Assembly: GCA_021828105.1 (NCBI GenBank)
Contig: JAKATG010000001.1
Span: 186,001-250,000 of the forward strand
Direction of reading: 5' to 3'
Source of the DNA: Taklimakanibacter sp021828105
GTDB lineage: Bacteria > Pseudomonadota > Alphaproteobacteria > Rhizobiales > Aestuariivirgaceae
Length of the DNA stretch: 64,000 nt
Shown: positions 43,534-52,707 of the stretch, one piece after another
How positions within the stretch are numbered: the first letter of the stretch is position 1
Layout: each line of letters begins with the position of its first letter
Notes under the pieces: generated by a model
The model's input: the letters and a program-made list of their open reading frames with translations, nothing else
The model's database searches: none
What the model was told of the DNA's origin: nothing
Made by a program: the position numbers and the translations under genes

Positions 43534-44444
43534 CGGGCGATCCTCAGGCGCTTTAAGATCAAGGTCACGGCAATCGAGAGCACGAGAAGCACGAGGACGA
43601 CGGCCGCTGCCGTATAGCTCGTGTCAAAGCTCTGGAAGCCGCGAATATACATGAAGATCGACAAGGTCTCGGTCTTGTTGCCAGGACCGCCGCGGGTGAG
43701 CTGCCAGACCGCATCGAAGATGCGGAACACGTCGAGGCCGCGGATGAGGAGGGCGATGGCGAGCACCGGCATGATCGCCGGCAATACGATCTTGAAGAAG
43801 ACGCGGAAACGCCCGGCGCCGTCGATCTCGGCGGCCTCGAGCTGCTCGCGGTCGACATTGGCGAGGGCTGCGAGAATGAGGACGAACATGAAGGGCGTCC
43901 ATTGCCAGACCTCGGTGATGATGATGGCCCAGAAAGCGAGATAGGGCTTGATCACCCACAAGAGGACGACGGGCTCGCCGGCGACCCAGGCGATGATCTG
44001 GTTGATGGGGCCGAATTTGTGATCGAACATCAGGCGCCACATGGAGCCTGCGACCATGGGCGAGACGACGGCGGGAAGGACGAGGAGCGCCACGAAGAGG
44101 CGCTTGAACGGCCGGTCGGCCTGGAAATGCAAGGCCAGCAGCAGGCCGAAGATCAATTCGAGCGGCAGCGCCACGGCGAGGATGAGCAAGGTGCGGCCGA
44201 AAGCGGCCCAGAAGCGCAGGTCGGACAGGAGCCGCTCATAATTGGCAAAGCCCACCCAGATCCCGGCCCGGTTGGAGCCGGTGATGTTCTGGAAGCTCAC
44301 TGCCAGCGACCAGAAGAAGGGAAAGAGTCCAATGAGCAGGATCAAGGCGATGGCGGGCGTGGCGAAACGCCAGCCGATAGCCCGCCGGCCGGTCTTGAGG
44401 GACCGGCCGGAGAGTTTCGTCGGTGTAAGTACTGCGTCCGTCAC
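43530..44444 (-). CDS. Sugar-type ABC transporter permease, MalF-like
   Basis: A 304-residue inner-membrane protein with six or more helices, the typical WRFATPAIALILLIGLFPFFWSLAVSFQN start and the EAA-type loop EAAEIDGAGRFRVFFKIVLPAIMP. The gene start overlaps the binding-protein stop by four bases, and its stop overlaps the second permease. It is the first membrane subunit of the importer. Confidence 0.92.
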   Translation of the reverse strand: MTDAVLTPTKLSGRSLKTGRRAIGWRFATPAIALILLIGLFPFFWSLAVSFQNITGSNRAGIWVGFANYERLLSDLRFWAAFGRTLLILAVALPLELIFGLLLALHFQADRPFKRLFVALLVLPAVVSPMVAGSMWRLMFDHKFGPINQIIAWVAGEPVVLLWVIKPYLAFWAIIITEVWQWTPFMFVLILAALANVDREQLEAAEIDGAGRFRVFFKIVLPAIMPVLAIALLIRGLDVFRIFDAVWQLTRGGPGNKTETLSIFMYIRGFQSFDTSYTAAAVVLVLLVLSIAVTLILKRLRIAR

Positions 44445-45868
44445 TGGCGATAGGCCGAGGGCTTTGCTGCCCAGACCTTATAGGCTTCGCGCTGCTTGTC
44501 CACGCCCACTTGCTCGGTAATCTGGTCCCATTCGGCGGCCATGTTGTCGAGCGCCGTCTTCGGATCCTCACCGCCGATCGCGGCGTTGACGGCGCGCGCC
44601 ATGGCATCCTGGTATTTGAAGGTCTCGATGAAGGAGATGTCGGCGAGACCTTGCGAGGCGCCTTCCTTCAGGACCACCAGATAGTCCTTCGCCGTCGGCC
44701 ACAGTGCCTGATATTCGGGCGAGTCATAGTGGGAGAGGCGGTAGGGATCGCGAAGGCCCACCGGACGCATGACATTCTTCAGGCTCTGCGATTTGGAATG
44801 CATCCATTGGGCATAGAGGTAAGCGGCGTCCTTGTTCTTGCTGTCGGGCGACACGGCGGAAAGGAAGCCCGAGGCAAGCTGCGGATGGCCGCCGGGATTG
44901 ACGGCATAGCCGATCTTGTCCTTGACCTTGGTCGCCGGCACCCAGGACAGCGCCTTGTCGTCGATATTCACGCCTTGCGTCCAGCGCCCCAGCGGCGGCC
45001 ATGAGATGGTCATGGCGATTTCGCCCGAATTGAGCGCCGACAGATTCTCGGCGAAGCCCCAGGTCTCGATGCCGGGTGACATGCATTTGTTCTGCTCGAC
45101 CATTTCGGTGAGCGCCTTCAGGCCGGCCTCGCTGTTGACGGTCGCCTTCATGGTCGCTTCATCGAAGAACTTGCCGCCATGGTTGCGGAAGCGCTCGCTG
45201 AAGAAGAAATGCGTGTAGCCGGTATTGATGACGCCGGCCCCATAGAGCTTGGGCTGGTATTTCTCGGTCAGGAAGCAGGCGATGTCGCCGAATTCCTTGT
45301 AGCTCTTGGGCGGCGCCAGGTCGTAGCCGTATTTGGCCTTGAAGGCCGTCTTGTTCTCGGCGTCGTCGAAGAGGTCCTTGCGGTAGTAGGTGACGAGCAC
45401 GTCGCCGTCGACCACGAGGCCATAGGTCTTGCCGTTATAGATCATCCAGTCCTTGAAGGCGGGGTTGACGTCGTCGAATTCCGCCTTCACGCCATATTTC
45501 TCGATATAAGGGTCGAGCGGCTCGACGGCGCCGTTCGAGACGACATCGGCAAGCCAGGCGGGCGACACCAAAAGCGTGTCATAGCCGCCGGTGCCCGCCT
45601 GATGCTCGAGGATCGTCTTGGTGTAGATCTCCTCGAAAGGCAGCTCCACCACCTTCACCTTGATGCCGGTGAGCTTCTCCCATTCAGGCCCGGAATATTG
45701 CGTGTCGAGCAGGGCCTGAAGCCCGGCCTCGGCGACGACGGTGATCGTCGTCCCGGAATATTGCTTGGCCGCCTCGACCGCCTTGGCTGCCGCATCTTCG
45801 TCGGCCAGAGCCGGTCCTGCTGCCGTCAAAGCGGCAAAGGCGGCCGCCAACGCCAAATGTCTCAACAT
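44441..45868 (-). CDS. Sugar-type (family 1) ABC transporter binding protein
   Basis: A 475-residue periplasmic protein; ATG 45868 follows a perfect AGGAGG by five bases. Signal peptide MLRHLALAAAFAALTAAGPALA, then KLTGIKVKVVELPFEEIYTKTILEHQAGTGGYDTLLVSPAWLADV, a typical family 1 domain. Family 1 carries sugars, glycosides and glycerol phosphates. Next to the D-apionate-lactonase-like and DadA genes, an unusual sugar acid or amino sugar is a sensible substrate guess. It is the first gene of its transporter operon, after the palindromic repeat. Confidence 0.9.
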   Translation of the reverse strand: MLRHLALAAAFAALTAAGPALADEDAAAKAVEAAKQYSGTTITVVAEAGLQALLDTQYSGPEWEKLTGIKVKVVELPFEEIYTKTILEHQAGTGGYDTLLVSPAWLADVVSNGAVEPLDPYIEKYGVKAEFDDVNPAFKDWMIYNGKTYGLVVDGDVLVTYYRKDLFDDAENKTAFKAKYGYDLAPPKSYKEFGDIACFLTEKYQPKLYGAGVINTGYTHFFFSERFRNHGGKFFDEATMKATVNSEAGLKALTEMVEQNKCMSPGIETWGFAENLSALNSGEIAMTISWPPLGRWTQGVNIDDKALSWVPATKVKDKIGYAVNPGGHPQLASGFLSAVSPDSKNKDAAYLYAQWMHSKSQSLKNVMRPVGLRDPYRLSHYDSPEYQALWPTAKDYLVVLKEGASQGLADISFIETFKYQDAMARAVNAAIGGEDPKTALDNMAAEWDQITEQVGVDKQREAYKVWAAKPSAYRQ

Positions 45869-45920
45869 GGTTTCCTCCTTTTATCATTCACCTACGATCT
45901 TAAGCCGCATTGCTTTTCTG

Positions 45921-45967
45921 CGCATGATCTTATCGGAAAACCGGTATCCACTTTTCCGGATCATGCG
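45921..45967. repeat. Palindromic intergenic element of rhizobial REP type
   Basis: CGCATGATC (45921-45929) pairs with GATCATGCG (45959-45967), and the inner CGGAAAA (45934-45940) pairs with TTTTCCG (45952-45958), giving a bulged hairpin. The sequence closely resembles a short palindrome I recall as widespread between genes in Hyphomicrobiales. It covers the last codons and the stop of the DadA-type gene, and lies between that gene and the family 1 binding-protein gene. It may act in transcript end formation or processing. Confidence 0.72.
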
Positions 45968-47223
45968 GCGACCGCGCCTTGCGGCGGCGGCAAAGTGATC
46001 TCGGGCCTCTTCCCGGAAATGATATCGGCGAGCGCCCGTCCCGAGCCGCAGGCCAAGGTCCAACCGAGATGGCCGTGACCGGCATTGACCCACAGACCCT
46101 TGAGCGATGTCGCTCCGATGATGGGCGTTCCGGCCGGACTCACCGGGCGAAGTCCCGCCCAGATGCGCGCCGTGGCGAGATCGAGATGGCGCGGAAGCTC
46201 GGGGAAAGTGTAGCTGGCATTGGCGATGACCGCTTCGGCGCGGGGCATCGCAGGTTGCGTGTCGAAGCCGGTGATCTCGGCCGAGCCTGAGATGCGCATG
46301 CGATCGCCAATCGGCACGAGGCCGAACAAGCGGCTGTCGTCGATGACCGGCATGCGCGGCGCCGATCCCCAATTGCCGCGCGCGAAGGTGATCGAGAGAC
46401 CTTTCACCGGATAGATGGGAATGCGGATGCCCAGAGGCTTGAGAAGGGGGGTTGTGTAGCTTGCGAGCGCCACGACCGCCTGGTCGGCGGCGATGCGCCC
46501 GACGCTGGTGATGACGCCGGTGATCTTGTCTCCGGCCGTTTCGATGCGCTGGATTTCGGTGGAATAGTGAAAGCGCACGCCGAGCTTCGCGCATTGGGCG
46601 GCGAGGCCCTGGGTGAATTTGTTGCAGTCACCCACCTCGTCGCGCTTGAAGAACAAGCCCCCGGCCAAAGTGGGTGATGTGTCCTTTAACGCGGGCTCCA
46701 GATCGAGCGCGCGCGCGACATCGACGCGCTCATAGAGCAGCCCGTGCCTGGCGAGCGCCACACAGGAGCGTTCGGCGCCGTCCAGCGCCTCCTTGGAGCG
46801 ATAGATCTTCATCACCCCATTGGTGGCGCGGTCATAGGCGATTTGCGTCTCGGCCGCGATCTCCTGCAGCGAGCGCAAGGAATAAAGCGCGAGCTCGAGA
46901 TTGGCGCGGGCATTGAAGGCGAAACGCTCCGGCGTGCAGTTGCGGGCGAAATCGAGCCCCCAGCGCCACATATGGGGAATGGAGCCATAGCGCAGCAGCA
47001 AGGGCGCGTTCTCCTTGCCGAGCCATTTCACGATCTTCATCGGCATGCCGGGCTGCGACCAGGGCTCGACCTCGCTCGCATGGATGACCCCGCCATTGCC
47101 CCAGCTCGTCTCGAGCGCGGCCTCGGGCTGGCGCTCGATGACGGTCACATCATGGCCATGCTTCTTGAGATACCACGCCGTGGCAATGCCGACAGCACCC
47201 GCGCCCAGGACAAGGATGGTCAT
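45961..47223 (-). CDS. D-amino-acid dehydrogenase, DadA-type FAD oxidoreductase
   Basis: A 420-residue flavoprotein with the N-terminal FAD-binding motif ILVLGAGAVGIATAWYLKKHGHDVTVIER (Rossmann G-x-G-x-x-G; quoted in parts: LGAGAVGIATAW), ETSWGNGG, and the DadA-type C-terminus VNAGHGHLGWTLACGSGRAL. It deaminates D-amino acids or secondary amines to oxo- or imino acids, passing electrons to the respiratory chain. GGAGG lies eight bases before ATG 47223, inside the upstream gene end. The stop lies within the palindromic repeat. With RidA and the D-threonine-aldolase-like gene across the promoter, a D-amino-acid route is likely. Confidence 0.85.
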   Translation of the reverse strand: MTILVLGAGAVGIATAWYLKKHGHDVTVIERQPEAALETSWGNGGVIHASEVEPWSQPGMPMKIVKWLGKENAPLLLRYGSIPHMWRWGLDFARNCTPERFAFNARANLELALYSLRSLQEIAAETQIAYDRATNGVMKIYRSKEALDGAERSCVALARHGLLYERVDVARALDLEPALKDTSPTLAGGLFFKRDEVGDCNKFTQGLAAQCAKLGVRFHYSTEIQRIETAGDKITGVITSVGRIAADQAVVALASYTTPLLKPLGIRIPIYPVKGLSITFARGNWGSAPRMPVIDDSRLFGLVPIGDRMRISGSAEITGFDTQPAMPRAEAVIANASYTFPELPRHLDLATARIWAGLRPVSPAGTPIIGATSLKGLWVNAGHGHLGWTLACGSGRALADIISGKRPEITLPPPQGAVAA

Positions 47224-47226
47224 CGT

Positions 47227-49104
47227 TCAGGCCTCCATCCGGGCAACGGCATAGGCGCTCAATTCGAGCGCGTTCGTCTTGGGCAAGGGACGCTCGGTGA
47301 GCTTGCCGCCCGAGGTCTCATCCAGCACCGCCAAGGCGGCGGGCCGCAGCCCATGCACGGCGAGCTTGCACGGTCTCGGCGTCAGATTGGCGATCCAGGC
47401 GATGCGCCGTCCTGCCTTGTCGGCGCTCGCGGCGAGCACGCGCTGCGGGTCGGAAGAGACTGCCGTCACGCCGGCAGCGCCGCTCAGTGCGGCAAAGCCC
47501 TGGATCGCGAAGAAGACCGGCCGGTCCAGAATGCCGAAAGGCCCTGTGGGCGACATCATCGTGACCTGGTCGATGCCGGCAGATGCGGCGCGGGTGAGAT
47601 AGCCCGTTGCCCAGGCGGCGGCGAACAGAGCGGTCTGGCGCGGGTCGCTGGTCACCATGGTGATGCGCCGGTTGTCGGGATTGGGCGTCGTCGACTTGCC
47701 ATAAGGGTTGAAGGCCATGCCGATATTGGCGGGGCCCAGGCGATAGGGTGTCGCGCCGATGAAAGCGCGTGCCGAGCGGAAGACATGGGGCAGGCTTTCG
47801 AGCGTCTCCATGACCGAACGGTCGTCGGCGGCATGCACGATGGAGGCCGTCGCGTGCTGGACGAAATCGAGCAGATGATGCGGGACGCGGCGGCGGTTGA
47901 GCTCGGTGAAATAGCTGTACATGCCGCCGCCCAGCGTGATGCCGGGAAAGGCGCGGCGCGCGGACTCATAGATATGTTCGAGGGCGGGGCCTGCCGGCCG
48001 ATCGACGGAGGGCGGATAGGATTGAAGATCGATCTCGGGCGAGACCATGACCGAATCCGGCGCGAAGCCCGAAGCTTTCGCCGCGACGGCGACGAGATCG
48101 AGGCCGATCGCGGGATCGTTCGCTTTGTCGAGAATGATCTCGAGCTGTGTCCTGGCGCCGATGGCTTGCGCGAATTGTGCCGCCCGGCGCAATTTGCCGG
48201 GGATGTCCTTGGCATCCGATCTGAGCCTGATGCTCAGCGACTGGACCTGCGCCTTGGCGATATGAGCCGCGGAAGCGGCGGCCGTCTCGATATCGTCTGC
48301 ATCGACGGCAAGGCCGATGGCGGGCATGACGCCGCCCGAACGGTCGCCGAGCGTGATGGCGACGGTCTCGGCCGCGGCGACGGGTGCCCGCTTCGCGATC
48401 GACGGCGTGAAAGTGAGGGAGATGCGCTGCTCGATCTTCTCGCCCGCCGGCACCTTGTAGGGCCAAGGCAGCATCAGCGGGCGGAAATAGGTCTTGAATG
48501 AGGCATCGAGCCAGTTGCGGTGATCCTCGGTCTCCCACACGCCGCCCTCCATCCGGCAGGTCGCCTTGATGCCGGGAACGGGCTCATGCGTCATGGCCCT
48601 TATATCGAAGAAGGACTGCAGCGGGTCGATGTGATCGGGGAAAGCCGTCGCCTCGCTCGAGCCGTCGGAATGCTCGATGGTCAAGGGGCAGCCGACCGCC
48701 TTCTCCAAGGGATGCAGCACGATGAAGCCGGTGCGGCAGGTGATGAAATCGCTCTGCGGCGTGGCCCGCGCCGTGAAGGAGATGCCCTTGCCTGCCGAGC
48801 CTTCGATGGCGCCGAACCAGTCGAGATCCTGCCCGTCGCTCGGCGTCGTGCCATGCGCGGTGAAGGTGATCTTGAAGGTGTCGTTGGCCTGATCGACCTT
48901 GAGGTCGCGGATCTCAGGGACGACGGTGCTCCAATTGCGGTCGCGGATGAGGAAATAGATGCCCCTCAAGACCTCGATATCCTGGAGGCGGATATTGCGC
49001 AAGGCGCCGCCGACGAAGAGAGCGGTGAGCGGGCCCGCCGCGAGGGCGACCTCTTCCGGCGCCGGCTCGTTCGTTCCGTAAATCGTCACGGCTTTCTTCG
49101 TCAT
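47227..49104 (-). CDS. D-apionate-lactonase-like protein
   Basis: A 625-residue protein; ATG 49104 overlaps the GntR stop (ATGA). It begins VTIYGTNEPAPEEVALAAGPLTALF and continues with LRNIRLQDIEVLRGIYFLIRDRNWSTVVPEI (parts: EVLRGIYFLIRDRNW), then long beta-rich segments and a C-terminal TIM-barrel-like region. From memory this pattern and length match D-apionate lactonase (ApnL), which opens D-apionate to isoapionate-type products. No other D-apiose genes (ApsD, ApnO, OiaX) are nearby, so the substrate may differ. It has no signal peptide. Identification relies on recall alone. Confidence 0.5.
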   Translation of the reverse strand: MTKKAVTIYGTNEPAPEEVALAAGPLTALFVGGALRNIRLQDIEVLRGIYFLIRDRNWSTVVPEIRDLKVDQANDTFKITFTAHGTTPSDGQDLDWFGAIEGSAGKGISFTARATPQSDFITCRTGFIVLHPLEKAVGCPLTIEHSDGSSEATAFPDHIDPLQSFFDIRAMTHEPVPGIKATCRMEGGVWETEDHRNWLDASFKTYFRPLMLPWPYKVPAGEKIEQRISLTFTPSIAKRAPVAAAETVAITLGDRSGGVMPAIGLAVDADDIETAAASAAHIAKAQVQSLSIRLRSDAKDIPGKLRRAAQFAQAIGARTQLEIILDKANDPAIGLDLVAVAAKASGFAPDSVMVSPEIDLQSYPPSVDRPAGPALEHIYESARRAFPGITLGGGMYSYFTELNRRRVPHHLLDFVQHATASIVHAADDRSVMETLESLPHVFRSARAFIGATPYRLGPANIGMAFNPYGKSTTPNPDNRRITMVTSDPRQTALFAAAWATGYLTRAASAGIDQVTMMSPTGPFGILDRPVFFAIQGFAALSGAAGVTAVSSDPQRVLAASADKAGRRIAWIANLTPRPCKLAVHGLRPAALAVLDETSGGKLTERPLPKTNALELSAYAVARMEA

Positions 49105-49925
49105 GTCCGAGGCTTCCTTTTGGACCGCTGCGGGCCCGACCACATTTCATCCATCTCGCGGTCGATGCGCGCCGCGACATCGCGGGTGACATTGCGCAGG
49201 ATCTCTTCCGAGAGGCGCTTCGATTCGGTGTAGAGCTGGCTGATCAGGTGCAAGTGGCTCGCCATCTCGTGGAAGGCGCGCATCGGATCATGCGCCGCCA
49301 CCGCCTCATAGATGGCAGTATGATCGCGCACCGAGAAACGGTCGGCATCCGGCATATGGATCGTGGTGGTGCGCTGGTCGATCAGCCATTCGACGAGCGC
49401 GTCGTGAATGGCGGCGAAGACCGGGTTGCGGGTGATGACAGTGAGCTCGTAATGGAAGGCGACGTCGGTGCGGATGAATTCGGCGGTATTACCCATGGCC
49501 GCGGCATTGGCATCGAGCGCGCTCTTGAGGCGCAGGATGTCCTCAGGTGTCGCCTGCTTGGCGGCCTGCCAGGCGACGCCCGCCTCGAAGAGGAGGCGGG
49601 TCTGCTCCATATGGGTCTGGCCCTGGCCCGTCGCCGAGAGCCGCTTGATCAGGCCGTTCACCTGGCCGACCAGGAATTTGGGCGAGGGCGAGGTGACGCG
49701 CGCCCGGGCGCCGCTCGCGATCTCGACCAGGCCCTGCTGCTGCAGGATGAACAGCGCCTCGCGCACCGCGGGTCTTCCGACGCCGAAGCGCACCATCAGA
49801 TCCTTCTCGGAAGGAAGCTGGCTGCCTTCGGTGAACTCGCCCGAGGTTATGGCCTTTTCGAGATGCTCGGCGACTTCATGCGCTCTCTTGCGGCGGCCGA
49901 CCGGTAGGCGTGGAACATTCTGCAT
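49101..49925 (-). CDS. GntR-family transcriptional regulator, FadR subgroup
   Basis: A 274-residue regulator with an N-terminal winged helix (residues ~15-80: AITSGEFTEGSQLPSEKDLMVRFGVGRPAVREALFILQQQGLVEI, quoted in part as LPSEKDLMVRFGVGRPAVRE) and an all-helical FCD effector domain (~105-240) with metal-type residues in DVAFHYELTVITRNP and SHLHLISQLYTESKR. AGAGGA lies seven bases before ATG 49925. It sits inside the minus-strand operon between permease and lactonase-like genes and probably represses the island in response to a carboxylate. Confidence 0.88.
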   Translation of the reverse strand: MQNVPRLPVGRRKRAHEVAEHLEKAITSGEFTEGSQLPSEKDLMVRFGVGRPAVREALFILQQQGLVEIASGARARVTSPSPKFLVGQVNGLIKRLSATGQGQTHMEQTRLLFEAGVAWQAAKQATPEDILRLKSALDANAAAMGNTAEFIRTDVAFHYELTVITRNPVFAAIHDALVEWLIDQRTTTIHMPDADRFSVRDHTAIYEAVAAHDPMRAFHEMASHLHLISQLYTESKRLSEEILRNVTRDVAARIDREMDEMWSGPQRSKRKPRT

Positions 49926-49928
49926 CGT

Positions 49929-50702
49929 TTATCCTCTGTACCGCGTGAGATATAGCGCGATGAGGGTGGAGACGATACTCAGGCTGATCAACATGGTGCC
50001 GATCGCATTGGTCATGGGTGTCACGCTGGTGCGCAACGTGCTCATCACCAGCATCGGCAAGGTGTTGCCGCCGCCAATGACGAAGCTCGTCAGGATGAAG
50101 TCGTCGATCGACAGCGCCACGGCCATGAGGGCAGCGCCGATCACCACCGGCATGATCACCGGCAGCATGGCATCGGCGAAAGCGCGCCAGGGCGAAGCCC
50201 CGAGATCGCGGGCGGCCTCGATGATGCGGAAATCGAAGGAGGAGAGACGCGAATAGAGGACGACGACCACGAAGGGCAAAGTGAAGAGGAGATGCGCCAG
50301 GATCACGGTCTTGAGACCGAGTGTCAGGCCGAGGAAGAGGAACCAGACGAGCAGCATCACCGCCAGGAACAGAGGCGGCAGCATCAGCGGCAGGGCCAGT
50401 GCCAGCATGGCGATCTGTGCCTCGCGGCGCGGCAGGCAGGCGAGCCCCAGGGCCGTCATGGTGCCGATGATGGCCGAGAGGATGCCGACCGAGACGCCCA
50501 CCAGCAGGCTGTTGGAGAGGGCCGTGGGAAATGGCTCGAAAGCCAGCATTTCGCGAAACCAGCGCAAGGTCCAGCCGGGAATGGGGAAGTTCGAGATCGC
50601 CTTGGACGAGAAGGCGAAGAGCACGACGAGCAGAAGCGGCGACAGCAGGACGGCGACGAAGAGGATCGCCGCGGTGCGCTCGAGCAAGGTGCGTGCCTTC
50701 AT
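49929..50702 (-). CDS. Polyamine-type ABC transporter permease, PotC-like
   Basis: A 257-residue inner-membrane protein; ATG 50702 overlaps the PotB-like stop by four bases. It has six helices, an AFSSKAISNFPIPGWTLRWF N-terminal loop typical of PotC and the EAA-type contact EAARDLGASPWRAFADAMLPVIMP. It ends three bases before the GntR gene. It forms the channel with the PotB-like protein; the ATPase is encoded on the other strand at 53532. Confidence 0.9.
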   Translation of the reverse strand: MKARTLLERTAAILFVAVLLSPLLLVVLFAFSSKAISNFPIPGWTLRWFREMLAFEPFPTALSNSLLVGVSVGILSAIIGTMTALGLACLPRREAQIAMLALALPLMLPPLFLAVMLLVWFLFLGLTLGLKTVILAHLLFTLPFVVVVLYSRLSSFDFRIIEAARDLGASPWRAFADAMLPVIMPVVIGAALMAVALSIDDFILTSFVIGGGNTLPMLVMSTLRTSVTPMTNAIGTMLISLSIVSTLIALYLTRYRG

Positions 50703-51535
50703 TGCCGCCCCACCAGCGAAAGCCCGGCATTCACGAGCGCTAAGATGATGAGCGACACCGCAAGAATGCCGAAGGACATGGCCGAGCCCAGGGGCCAGTT
50801 GAAATAGGTGCCGAATTGCGGCGCGATGAGCTGGCCGACCATGGCCATCTTGCCGCCGACGAGAAGCGGCGTGAAATAATCGCCGACCGAGATCAGGAAG
50901 CACAGCGCGAAGCTCGCCGTGATGCCGGTGCGGGCGCGAGGGATGATGACATCGCGCAGCACGGGCCATGAGCCCGCCCCCAGATCGCGTGCCGATTCGA
51001 TCTCGGCATCGCCGATGCCGCGCAGTGAAGCGACCATGGGCAGAATGGCGAAAGGCAAGAGGAAATGGGTCAAGGTGATGATCACGGCGGTCGGGCTGTA
51101 GATCAGGGCCTCGAAGGGCTGCGTGATGAGCCCCGCCGCGATCAATGCCGAATTGACGGCGCCGTCGCTGCCCAGCATCGTCTTCCAGGCATAGATCTTC
51201 ATGAGATAGCCGCCGAACAGCGTGATGAGCGCGATGAAGAGCAAAGCCGGCGCCCAGCGCCCGGCACGGAAGCGGATGATCCAGGCATAGTAGAAGCCGA
51301 GGACGGTGGCAGCCGTCGCGATCACGAAGGCGATCAGCAAGGTCTGCTCGCCCGAGCCCAGATGAGTGGTGAAGGTCTTGACATAGTTACCGAGCGTGAA
51401 GTCCGGCACCACGCGAAAGCTGCGCACGCTCCAGAAGCTCAGCATGAAGAAATAGACTGCGGCGGCGACGAACAGACCGCCATAGATCGCCGCCGCAGGG
51501 AGGAGCAGAAGATAGCTGGTGCGCCGGGAGAGCAT
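50699..51535 (-). CDS. Polyamine-type ABC transporter permease, PotB-like
   Basis: A 278-residue inner-membrane protein starting at ATG 51535, seven bases after the binding-protein stop; no ribosome-binding site is evident. About six helices and the EAA-type loop ESARDLGAGSWPVLRDVIIPRARTG identify the family. The segment SVGDYFTPLLVGG near the end is typical of PotB. It overlaps the PotC-like gene by four bases. Confidence 0.9.
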   Translation of the reverse strand: MLSRRTSYLLLLPAAAIYGGLFVAAAVYFFMLSFWSVRSFRVVPDFTLGNYVKTFTTHLGSGEQTLLIAFVIATAATVLGFYYAWIIRFRAGRWAPALLFIALITLFGGYLMKIYAWKTMLGSDGAVNSALIAAGLITQPFEALIYSPTAVIITLTHFLLPFAILPMVASLRGIGDAEIESARDLGAGSWPVLRDVIIPRARTGITASFALCFLISVGDYFTPLLVGGKMAMVGQLIAPQFGTYFNWPLGSAMSFGILAVSLIILALVNAGLSLVGRQ

Positions 51536-51542
51536 GTAGAGA

Positions 51543-52643
51543 TCAGGCGGCGAGCACTTCCTGCCAGGCAGCGAGCCATTCCGGCCAGGATGCGACCTTG
51601 CCGTCGCTTTCGGAAGGCGCCATGGGGAAGAACTTGCACTGCTTCTCGAAGCTCGCCATGTCCTTATAGGGATACATGGTCGCCGCGGGCCCGGTGAGCG
51701 CGTCCATCGCCTCCTGCGTCGAGACGGCATAATTGTTCTTGGTCAGATCGAGCTGGGCCGGAACCGTCAGCATGTGATTGGCCATCTTATGCGCGAGATC
51801 GGGATTGGGCGCCGATTTCGGGATCACATAGGAATCGATGAAGCCGAAGCAGCCTTCCTTGGGATAGGTATAGGCGAGCTTCTTCTTCTCGGCGACGATG
51901 GCAGGCAGCCATTCGGCACCGCCCAGCGTCATGACCACTTCACCGCGCACCATGGCATCGGCACCCTCGCCATAAGAGGGGAAGAGGGCGCGGGCATGCT
52001 CCTTCTTGAGCTTGATGCAGTATTTCTTGATTTCCTCGAGCTGCGCCGGTGTCACCAGCGAGGCGACCTCGGCGCCCGAGACCATAATGGAAGCCGTCAG
52101 CATCATGCCGACGGCATCGTCGAACATGGCGATCTTGCCCTTGTATTCGGGCTTCTCGAGATCGAACCACGAGGTCGGCTGGACCGCGCTCGGATCATAG
52201 ACCATGGGTCCGCCGCCCCAGGTGAACGGCACCGACCAATGCACGCCGTCGACGAAGAGATTGCTGTCATCGCGGAAAACGGGGAGCACCTTGGGAAGGT
52301 TCGGCACCTTGCTTGCATCGATGGGCTGGATCAGGCCCGCTTCGCGCAGGCCCGGCACATAGCCCATGTAAGGCGTCACGATGTCGATCGGCGCCTGGGC
52401 GGCGAGCTTGGTGACTATCTCGTCATTGTTGGCGAGATAGGTCGCGGCGAGCTCGATGTCGTTCTTGGCGAGGAAATCCTCGGTCTTGAGCGGGCTGTCA
52501 TAGCCTTGCCAGCCCAGCCAGTTGACCTGCGTCTTGGCCAGAGCGCCGCCACCAAAGGCGGAAACCGTGGCACCGGCCACGGTCATTTTCAGCAATTCAC
52601 GGCGTGAAAGCACGGGCAGGCTCGAGCCCTGAAACACCCTCAT
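51543..52643 (-). CDS. Polyamine-type ABC transporter binding protein with Tat signal
   Basis: A 366-residue PotD-type binding protein; GGAGG lies about six bases before ATG 52643. The N-terminus has a textbook twin-arginine motif, SRRELLKMTVAGATVSAFGGGALA. The mature domain shows NWLGWQGYDSPL, VTPYMGYVPGLREAGLIQPID, TWGGGPMVYDP and GEVVMTLGGAEWLPAIV. It probably binds an amine or an amino-acid derivative and works with the two permeases downstream and the ATPase from the divergent operon. Confidence 0.9.
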   Translation of the reverse strand: MRVFQGSSLPVLSRRELLKMTVAGATVSAFGGGALAKTQVNWLGWQGYDSPLKTEDFLAKNDIELAATYLANNDEIVTKLAAQAPIDIVTPYMGYVPGLREAGLIQPIDASKVPNLPKVLPVFRDDSNLFVDGVHWSVPFTWGGGPMVYDPSAVQPTSWFDLEKPEYKGKIAMFDDAVGMMLTASIMVSGAEVASLVTPAQLEEIKKYCIKLKKEHARALFPSYGEGADAMVRGEVVMTLGGAEWLPAIVAEKKKLAYTYPKEGCFGFIDSYVIPKSAPNPDLAHKMANHMLTVPAQLDLTKNNYAVSTQEAMDALTGPAATMYPYKDMASFEKQCKFFPMAPSESDGKVASWPEWLAAWQEVLAA

Positions 52644-52707
52644 GACGATCCTCCATGTCTTTTTTGGTTTTTAGTCCGGCGCTAATTCACGGCATGAGTG
52701 TTCAACT

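Noticed and set aside
46744..48501. A 585-codon plus-strand frame opposite the DadA and lactonase genes
   Set aside because: Composition is dominated by Gly, Arg, Asp and His with no domain pattern; the minus-strand genes have well-placed starts and motifs.
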